Shown: one piece after another, positions 1 to 5,809 of the stretch | How the letters are laid out: every line of letters starts with the position of its first letter | How positions within the stretch are numbered: position 1 is the stretch's first letter | Assembly (NCBI GenBank): GCA_955652215.1 | Contig: CATPAX010000021.1 | Coordinates: 1 to 12,065 of the forward strand | Source: an uncultured Solirubrobacteraceae bacterium | GTDB taxonomy: Bacteria; Actinomycetota; Thermoleophilia; Solirubrobacterales; Solirubrobacteraceae | Length of the DNA stretch: 12,065 nucleotides | Direction of reading: 5' to 3' | Translations under genes and position numbers: made by a program | The notes under the pieces: generated by a model | Told to the model about the DNA's origin: nothing | Database searches by the model: none | The model's input: the letters and a program-made list of their open reading frames with translations, nothing else

Positions 1-275
1 AGGTACACCTTCTCACCGTGCTGGACCGGGCCGCCGTTGTACTGAAGCGGCGTACAGGCGGACACGCACGAAAATCCCGCGCGAGCCACTGCCGCGCGGG
101 AAGATCCGTTCACGCCGCCGCGCGGCCCGATCGCCGGGATCACGCCGAACGTGCGGTGGACCGCGCTATCGAAATGGACCACCGCGCCAGCGGGTGCAGC
201 GAGCGCGCAGAATGCCATGAGCATCAGCAACGGGCCAGCTACGAGACGGGCTCGACTTGTTCTCTTGAGCAGCAT
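1..275 (-). CDS. Secreted protein of unknown function, N-terminal part only (runs off left edge)
   Basis: The minus strand is open from an ATG at 275-273 to the window edge, giving 91 residues. The product starts MLLKRTSRARLVAG, followed by a hydrophobic stretch (about residues 11-27) and an APAGA motif. This is a classic Sec signal peptide with a likely signal peptidase I cut after A31. The mature part contains two closely spaced cysteines (SCVSAC, about residues 69-74) and then PLQYNGGPVQHGEKVY at the edge. Segments of the type 'Y-x-GGPV...VY' occur near the start of the mature region in many actinobacterial secreted proteins of unknown function; I recall this but cannot verify it here. The frame stays open upstream (GTG at 305, TTG at 323), but only the ATG at 275 puts the signal peptide at the N terminus. 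The ribosome binding site is weak (AAGG about 9 nt upstream, partly inside a hairpin). The stop codon and main domain are not visible, so no function can be assigned. Confidence 0.75.
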   Translation of the reverse strand, partial: MLLKRTSRARLVAGPLLMLMAFCALAAPAGAVVHFDSAVHRTFGVIPAIGPRGGVNGSSRAAVARAGFSCVSACTPLQYNGGPVQHGEKVY

Positions 276-276
276 G

Positions 277-300
277 CTGGGGCGCCTTATCGGCGCCCAG
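277..300 (-). other. Hairpin immediately upstream of the secreted-protein ATG
   Basis: Positions 277-286 and 292-300 pair as nine base pairs (eight G-C, one A-T) with one bulged G, around a 5-nt loop. On the minus-strand transcript the loop is GATAA. The structure ends one base before the ATG at 275, and the only SD-like stretch (AAGG) spans the loop and the 3' arm. It could dampen translation initiation, or it could be chance in GC-rich DNA. No U-run follows, so it is not an intrinsic terminator for the upstream gene. Confidence 0.4.
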
Positions 301-397
301 AGCACCCAGCGACAGCAGATCAAACAGAACTCGACAGCTCGGCATCGCGAGGCGGAACCCACGCCGCGATCACTTGCAGAAGCCGGCATTTCACCCA

Positions 398-1498
398 CTA
401 ATAGCCGGTCACACGCTCGCCCGCCACGACCGCTTCGAACAGCTCCGCCGCCTCCGCCGGAGATATCTCGAGCGCGGGCTCGCCGATATTGAGCTCCAGC
501 TTCTGCACGGTGGGCAGGCTGGTCGGCTGTAGCCGGTGCCCGAGCCAGACGCGTCTGGAGGTGGCTACGTCCAGCATCCGCTCGTAGAGGGCCTCGCGCT
601 CGCCCCGCAGGTGGACGTGGAAGAGAGGGGTCTGCGGAGGGTCGGGCACGACCTCGACACCTGGGACCTCGATCAGGACGCCCGCTACAGCGCGCGTGTG
701 CTCGAGGAAGCGAGGCATCATCTCGACCAGTTGATCGAGCCCCCGCTGGGCCGCCGCGGCGAACGGGAACAGGTTCGAGAGCGTGCCGCCGTGACGCCGG
801 CGCCAGACGCGAGCCTCCCCCACCAGGTCCTCGCTACCGCACAGGACGCAGCCGGCCAGCCCGCCGAGTCCCTTGTAGAGCGAGACGTAGACCGAGTCAA
901 AGAGCTCAGCGATCTCGGCATGCGGGCGCTCGTAATACGGAGCGGCCTCCCAAATCCGCGCCCCATCGAGGTGAGTGGCGATCCCGCGGTCCCGTGCCCA
1001 GCGAATCTGCGCAGCGAGCTCATCCCATTCCGGGAGCTGGCCGCCGATCTCGCGCTGGGGAAGCTCGAGCAGGAGCGCCCCGAGCGGCAGCGCTAGCGCT
1101 TGGAGGTCTGCGAGCTCGATCAGCCGGTCGCGCTCTCCGATCAGCTCGGCCTTCAGGCCATGGAGGTGTGCATAGCCGAGGTGCTCATGCAGCTCGAGGT
1201 GGCAGGTGGGATGAAAGCCCACAGTGTCCCTCGCTCGGGCGTCGCAGTGGATACGCAGGGCGATCTGCTGGGCCATCGTGCCGCTCGGCATGAGCACGCC
1301 GTCCGGCTTCCCGAGGCACTCCGTGACGCGCCGCTCGAACGACTCCACCAGCTCTCCCTCCCCGTAGCGGTCCGGGCGGGCCTCAGCCGGCAGGCTCTCG
1401 GCGGCAGCCCGCAAGAGCTCCGCGGCTGCTGCCGGACGGCGCCCGGCGAGCCAGCGCTCACAGCTCCACATCACCTGTTGCCAGTCTCGTTCTGGCAT
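398..1498 (-). CDS. PLP-dependent threonine aldolase / beta-eliminating lyase family protein
   Basis: A 366-residue cytosolic fold-type I PLP enzyme. Visible landmarks are YGEGELVESFERRV (45-58, the 'YG-E' segment of threonine aldolases), MPSGTMAQ (70-77, which binds the PLP phosphate), a His cluster at 96-106 with H100 as the probable residue stacking on the PLP ring, and HLDGAR (177-182), where D179 should contact the pyridine nitrogen. YVSLYKGLGG (204-213) follows, with K209 as the Schiff-base lysine. Family members cleave L-threonine or allo-threonine to glycine and acetaldehyde, or act on other beta-hydroxy amino acids. The usual N-terminal 'RSDT' motif is not present; an N-terminal extension of about 40 residues replaces it, so the exact substrate is uncertain. 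The ATG at 1498 is chosen because AGGGAGGG lies 6 nt upstream (1505-1512). The gene is divergent from the glycosyltransferase and 122 bp upstream of the secreted-protein gene on the same strand. It could be low-specificity L-threonine aldolase (ltaE-like) or a related lyase. Confidence 0.88.
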   Translation of the reverse strand: MPERDWQQVMWSCERWLAGRRPAAAAELLRAAAESLPAEARPDRYGEGELVESFERRVTECLGKPDGVLMPSGTMAQQIALRIHCDARARDTVGFHPTCHLELHEHLGYAHLHGLKAELIGERDRLIELADLQALALPLGALLLELPQREIGGQLPEWDELAAQIRWARDRGIATHLDGARIWEAAPYYERPHAEIAELFDSVYVSLYKGLGGLAGCVLCGSEDLVGEARVWRRRHGGTLSNLFPFAAAAQRGLDQLVEMMPRFLEHTRAVAGVLIEVPGVEVVPDPPQTPLFHVHLRGEREALYERMLDVATSRRVWLGHRLQPTSLPTVQKLELNIGEPALEISPAEAAELFEAVVAGERVTGY

Positions 1499-1504
1499 CC
1501 GCTG

Positions 1505-1512
1505 CCCTCCCT
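1505..1512 (-). promoter_or_regulatory. Ribosome binding site of the aldolase-family gene
   Basis: The minus strand reads AGGGAGGG, 6 nt before the ATG at 1498. It is a good match to the anti-SD and supports this start over the internal Met at residue 10. Confidence 0.7.
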
Positions 1513-1564
1513 GCGCACTTCCGACGTAGCTCTTAGCTCATTTCTATCGAGCGCTTCAACGGCT

Positions 1565-1580
1565 GGGTGAATGTTCACCC
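1565..1580. promoter_or_regulatory. 16-bp palindrome, candidate operator between divergent genes
   Basis: The sequence is GGGTGAATGTTCACCC: two perfect 7-bp arms (GGGTGAA / TTCACCC) around a TG centre. It lies 66 bp from the aldolase-family start codon (1498) and 34 bp from the ATG at 1615. This is where a dimeric repressor or activator would control one or both divergent genes. On the minus strand its TTCACC arm could double as a weak -35 to a TAGAAA -10-like hexamer near 1542-1547, but the spacing (about 19) is loose, so I do not call a promoter. No regulator gene lies next to it, and I cannot name the binding protein. Confidence 0.5.
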
Positions 1581-1603
1581 TCGCCGGAACCATCCAATCG
1601 CAC

Positions 1604-1607
1604 AGGA
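1604..1607 (+). promoter_or_regulatory. Ribosome binding site for the ATG at 1615
   Basis: AGGA sits 7 nt before the ATG at 1615 in the context AGGAACAGGAAATG. It is the only well-formed initiation site between the divergent genes on the plus strand. It argues that the glycosyltransferase originally began here, even though the frame is now broken downstream. Confidence 0.5.
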
Positions 1608-1614
1608 ACAGGAA

Positions 1615-3853
1615 ATGTCAGCGACGCTAGAGCAGCCGGGGACCGTGAGAACCGAACCGCGGGGCCCCCACCAGGACACCGACACTCACGCGCTACGCCG
1701 AGCCATGAGCACCCCACTCCTCGACTAACCGGTTCCTCCGCTCTGCACCAAGCCAGAAAGGATCTCCGATATCCCCGATCAGCCTTCCCGCTCCCGACAC
1801 CGTCGCCCGCCGCACGCTCCGGTCCGGCGAGCGGCTGCGCAGCCTCGTGCGTGGCCGCACCGAGGACCCGAGCTGGGTCCGCCCGGCTCTGCTCGCGGTT
1901 CTCGGACTCGCGGCGGTCCTCTGCCTGTGAGACCTGACCGTCAGCGGCTACGCCAACCAGTACTACGCCGCGGCGGTCAAGTCGGGCAGCGAGAGCTGGA
2001 AAGCGTGGTTCTTCGGCTCGCTCGATCCGGGCAGCTTCATCACCGTCGATAAGCCTCCGCTGTCACTGTGGGTGCAGGGCCTCTCGGCGCGGGTGCTCGG
2101 CTTCTCGAGCTTCAGCCTGCTGCTCCCGCAGGCACTGGCGACGATCGCCGCTGTGGGGCTGCTGTACGCCACAGTTCGCCGTGCCTTCGGGCCGGCGGCG
2201 GGCCTGATCGCGGCCGGCGCGCTCGCGCTGACGCCGGTGACGGTGCTGATGGGCCGCTACAACAACCCGGACGCGCTGCTCGTACTGTTGCTGGTCGCGG
2301 CGGCGTACCTGCTGGTGCGGGCGCTGCAGACGGGCGCCACCAAGTACCTGGTGTGGTGCGGGGCGATGGTCGGACTGGCCTTCATGACCAAATTGCTGCA
2401 GGGGTGGATGATCGTCCCTGCGCTCGGGCTGGCCTACCTGATCGGGGGCCCGGTAAGCCTCCGGGTCCGGATCCGCCAGCTCGTCATCGCGGGAGTGGTG
2501 ATGGTGCTCGTGAGCGCGGCCTGGCCGGTGGCGGTGTCGCTGTGGCCCGGAGCCAAGCCGTATGTCGGCGGCAGCACCAACGGCTCGGTGTGGAATCTGA
2601 TCTTCGGATACGACGGCTTCGGGCGCCTGACCGGGGCCGGGGGCCCTGGTGGTGGCGCGTCGTTCGGTGGCGCGGCGGGCCTCCTGCGGATGTTCAACGC
2701 GGAGGTGGGTGGTCAGGCCGCCTGGCTGATCCCACTGGCCGCAATCGGCGCGAGCGCCGGTCTGTGGCTGCGCCGCCGCGCGTCCAGGACCGACCTGCGC
2801 CGGGCCGTGGTGGTGCTGTTTGCGGTGTGGGCGTTGGTGCATATCGCGATCTTCAGCACGCAGCAGGGCATCTTCCATCCGTACTACGTCAGCGCCTTGG
2901 CGCCGGCGATCGCCGCGCTGGTCGGGATCGGGCTCGTCTCGATGTGGCAGTGGGCCCGGCGATCCTGGGCGGGTGCGCTGGCTCTGAGCGCCGGCGTCGC
3001 GGTGACGGCGCTACTCGCCGACGTGCTGCTCACCCGCACGCCGTCCTTCGTTCCGTGGCTGCGGGTGCTCATTCCGGTGGCGGCCGCGCTGGCCATCACC
3101 GCCGGGATGCTGCTCCGGGCCGGGCGTCTTCGGCCGCGTCGAGGCGTGCTGGCGGCGACGCTCGCGGTCGCGGCAATCGCAGTGACGGCCGGCCCTGCCT
3201 CCTATGCGGTGGCCACGGTGGGGCGCTCCTACAGCGCCGGGAATCCGCAGGCCGGCCCGGCGTCGGTGGCGGGGCTCGGGGGCGGTGGCCCGGGAATGCC
3301 CGGTGGCGGCGAGGGCAGCCCGCGGTTCGGGATCTCCGGTCAGGCGGGGGCTGGCGGCTCTTCGACTCTGGCGCCTCCGGGGTTGGCGCAAGCCGGGGGC
3401 GGCGTCCCGACGTTCGGAGGCAGTCGAGGCTTCGCGGGCAGTGCCGGCTCTCAGCGGCTCGGTGGCGGCCCGGGGGGCGGCGGGGGGCCTCAAGGCGCGG
3501 TCTCCAAACGGGTGATCGCCTACCTGGAGGCGCACCAGGGCTCGGCCAAGTACCTGGTTGCGGGCGTCGGCTCGCAGACGACCGCCTCGATCATCATTCA
3601 GACGGGCAAGCCGGTCGTCACCATCGGGGGCTTCAACGGCAGCGACCCTGCGCCAACGCTGGCCCAGCTCGAGCGCATGGTCGCCAGCGGTGAGCTCAAG
3701 TACGTGCTCCTCTCAAGCGGCGGGTTCGGCGGTGGTGGCCCGGGCGGGCTTAGCAGCGGGAGCGCGCAGTCGATCTCGAGCTGGGTGAAACAGCACGGCA
3801 AGGCCGTGACCGGGCTCGGCAGCAGCGGCGCGACGCTCTACAAGCTGAGCTGA
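1615..3853 (+). pseudogene. GT39/ArnT-like (YkcB-type) membrane glycosyltransferase, 5' end disrupted by frameshift and stop
   Basis: The main frame from 1931 to the TGA at 3851-3853 is intact. It encodes the PMT_2/ArnT-like fold: the first extracytoplasmic loop (LTVSGYANQYYAAAVKSGS, from 1934), DKPP (2048-2059), GRYNNPDALL (from about 2252), about ten membrane segments, a Gly/Ser/Pro-rich linker (about 3239-3496), and a C-terminal domain (about 3500-3850) as in YkcA/B-type proteins. Such enzymes use polyprenyl-phosphate sugars to glycosylate targets outside the membrane; this substrate is unknown. Upstream, the same frame encodes ERLRSLVRGRTEDPSWVRP and a first membrane helix, but TGA at 1928-1930 interrupts it before DLTVSGY, where homologues usually have Trp or another aromatic. 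That frame has no good start. A well-placed ATG at 1615 with an SD opens MSATLEQPGTVRTEP in another frame, ending at TAA 1726-1728; a +1 shift between 1709 and 1725 would join the two. The first start after the TGA is GTG 2072, which would lose helix 1, the first loop and DKPP. The gene is a recent pseudogene or carries two sequence errors. Confidence 0.65.
3239..3496 (+). other. Glycine-rich linker-coding segment of the glycosyltransferase
   Basis: About 86 codons between the last membrane helix and the C-terminal domain are dominated by Gly with Ser, Pro and Ala (for example GLGGGGPGMPGGGEG and LGGGPGGGGGP). No exact tandem unit is apparent. It reads as a flexible extracytoplasmic linker. 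Smaller Gly-rich patches occur near 2635-2670 and 3717-3760 of the same gene. Confidence 0.7.
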
Positions 3854-3886
3854 GGCCGCCCAATTGTTCGATCTTGCCCCCAACGG

Positions 3887-5809
3887 TCATTCCCACAGCC
3901 GCTGGCGGAGGCCCGAGGCTCGTGCCACCGGGCGCTGCACCGCCAGGCGGATCGCCGACTCCGTCCCGGCGATGATGAGCCGCGTTCGAGCCCGGGTGAC
4001 GGCCGTGTAGAGCAGCTCTCTGGTCAGGATCCGGGAGCTCGAATCTGGGAGCAGGACGGCCGCCGCACCGAACTGCGATCCCTGGCTCTTGTGGACCGTC
4101 ATCGCGTACACGGTGTCGATCGCCCCGAGACGCATCGGGCTGTAGTGCACGATCTCGCCCTCGCGCTCGAACGCCGCGGTCACCATGCCCCCCCCTGAGG
4201 CGACCATCACTCCGGTATCGCCGTTATATAGACCGAGCTCGTAGTCGTTCTCGGTGACGAGCAGGGGACGCCCCGGGTACCAGCGGTCCTCGCACGCGAA
4301 GCTGTCGAGTTCCGCTTCGAGCCAGCTCTCGACGGCCGCCGTCCACGCCGCCACTCCATACGGCCCGCGGCGATGGGCGCACAGGATCCGGAACGCGGGA
4401 AGCGCCTCCAAGGCCCCGCGCGCGTCGCCCGCGCTGGCAGCTTCGACGGCATTGCGGGCGGTTTGTATTGCGCCGCTACGAACCGGGCCGAGCGCCTCTG
4501 GAGGCGCCGAGGCGACATCAAGCTCGAGCCACGTGATGTCGTCGAGCCCCGCGCTCAGCAGATCCAACACGGAGTCCGAGTCGCCGCGCCCGACGGCGGC
4601 CGCCAGCTCCGCGATACCGCCGCCGAAGCGATGGATCCGGTCGAGGACGACGATCCCATCGCCGATGCTCACACCCGGCGGTGGGTCTGCGGCATCGACG
4701 CGAGCGCCGGTGACCCGTTCGAGCAGGCCGCGCGCGCGCTCGCTCATCACGAGGCGCTGGGCAGCCGGGCCGACGATGTCGCCGAGGACTGCCCCGGCCT
4801 CGATCGAGACGAGCTGACCGGGATCGCCGACGAGCACCAGCCTGGCCTCGGGGCGCAAGGCCTCGATCAGTCGCGCCATCAGTGACAACGGGACCATCGA
4901 GGTCTCATCGACGATCACGATGTCGTGTGGCAGGCGCTGGTTACGGTCATGGCGGAAGCGACTCTGGCTGTCGGGGCGCCAGCCGAGCAACCGGTGAAGA
5001 GTCGCCGCGCCGAGGCCTGCCAGCTGCTCGCGGATCGCCGGGGACGCGTCGAGCGAGGACGCGTCCTGATGCACCGCCTCCGCAAGCCGAGCCGCAGCTT
5101 TGCCGGTCGGCGCGGCCAGCGCGATAAGCGGGGGCCGGCTCCCGAGTGCCTCCGACTGTTCGAGCAGCAGCGCCGCGATGCGGGCGGCGGTCGTCGTCTT
5201 ACCCGTTCCCGGGCCACCGGCAAGCACCGCGAAGCGCCGCAGCACGGCGGATGCCGCGGCCAGTCCTTGACGGCTTCCCCGCTCATCGCCGAACAGGCGC
5301 CTGATTCCGTCCGCGAGCACCTCGAGCACGACGTCGGCGTCTGGGGCGTCGCTCATCGCCCGCAGATCGCGGGCGACCGCGACTTCGTCTGCCCAGTAGC
5401 GGTCGAGATACAGCCGGCTGCCGAGCAGGCGGAACGGAGCGCAAGCCGCGCCGGTGTCCTCTCCCAGCCTGACGAGCGGGCTGGCGCCGACCTGCCCGAC
5501 CCAGGGCCCGGGGTCCGGCCAGCGAAGCAGCGACAGGTCGACGGCCTCCTCGGCGTCAACGGCTGCGGTTTCCCGGATCGAGGAGAGGTCGACGTGAACG
5601 TGCCCCAGCCGGGGGGCGCGCACGGCGAGTGCCGCGGCGAGCGCGACCGACTCGTCGTCCTCGCGCGCGAGTTCGGCAAGTCGGGTGGAGACGTGCACGT
5701 CGGCGGGGGCGAGCACGCCCGCGCGGTTGAACTCGGCCAGCAGCGAGTCGCCCACGGTGCGCGCCCGACGTACGTCGAACGGATCCATCTCAGGCGCTCC
5801 TACGCTCAT
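3887..5809 (-). CDS. recD: RecBCD enzyme subunit RecD (5'-3' helicase)
   Basis: A 640-residue SF1B helicase, the fast 5'-3' motor of RecBCD. After an N-terminal domain (about 1-190) that in E. coli packs on RecC, the motifs follow in order: Walker A GGPGTGKTT (198-206), Ia APTGKAA (233-239), Walker B DETSM (301-305), III GDPGQL (328-333), IV RIHRFGG (391-397), YNGDTGV (528-534), V-like YAMTVHKSQGSQF (568-580) and VI LLYTAVTRAR (599-608). All look catalytically complete. The length fits RecD (E. coli 608) and not the longer stand-alone RecD2 with its N-terminal extension. ATG 5809 overlaps the recB TGA as ATGA, with GGAG 7 nt upstream, implying translational coupling. ATG 5788 (MDPFDVRR) is a real alternative: AGGAG lies 8 nt before it and would leave a 17-nt gap after recB. 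The 3' end converges with the glycosyltransferase, 33 bp away, with no visible terminator. Confidence 0.95.
   Translation of the reverse strand: MSVGAPEMDPFDVRRARTVGDSLLAEFNRAGVLAPADVHVSTRLAELAREDDESVALAAALAVRAPRLGHVHVDLSSIRETAAVDAEEAVDLSLLRWPDPGPWVGQVGASPLVRLGEDTGAACAPFRLLGSRLYLDRYWADEVAVARDLRAMSDAPDADVVLEVLADGIRRLFGDERGSRQGLAAASAVLRRFAVLAGGPGTGKTTTAARIAALLLEQSEALGSRPPLIALAAPTGKAAARLAEAVHQDASSLDASPAIREQLAGLGAATLHRLLGWRPDSQSRFRHDRNQRLPHDIVIVDETSMVPLSLMARLIEALRPEARLVLVGDPGQLVSIEAGAVLGDIVGPAAQRLVMSERARGLLERVTGARVDAADPPPGVSIGDGIVVLDRIHRFGGGIAELAAAVGRGDSDSVLDLLSAGLDDITWLELDVASAPPEALGPVRSGAIQTARNAVEAASAGDARGALEALPAFRILCAHRRGPYGVAAWTAAVESWLEAELDSFACEDRWYPGRPLLVTENDYELGLYNGDTGVMVASGGGMVTAAFEREGEIVHYSPMRLGAIDTVYAMTVHKSQGSQFGAAAVLLPDSSSRILTRELLYTAVTRARTRLIIAGTESAIRLAVQRPVARASGLRQRLWE

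Noticed and set aside
18..492. Two plus-strand open frames at the left edge
   Set aside because: The minus strand here encodes a convincing signal peptide and then the end of the aldolase-family gene; the plus frames are Arg/Ala/His-rich shadows.
1640..1700. GC palindromes such as GGGGCCCC near 1660 as a terminator
   Set aside because: No stable stem-loop followed by a T-run; these are short, self-overlapping GC words.
1928..1930. TGA as selenocysteine or recoded tryptophan
   Set aside because: No SECIS-like element was recognised. TGA is used as the normal stop in the neighbouring recD, recB and recC genes, and the frame also lacks a start upstream, so mutation or sequence error is simpler.
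2063..2878. Minus-strand open frame (271 codons) opposite the glycosyltransferase
   Set aside because: His, Arg and Gln-rich low-complexity translation, antisense to a clearly membrane-type coding frame.
4188..4195. Run of eight C (G8 on the recD strand) as a phase-variation tract
   Set aside because: recD reads through it intact (Gly-Gly-Gly-Met) and helicase motifs continue on both sides. One short homopolymer in GC-rich DNA is not enough.
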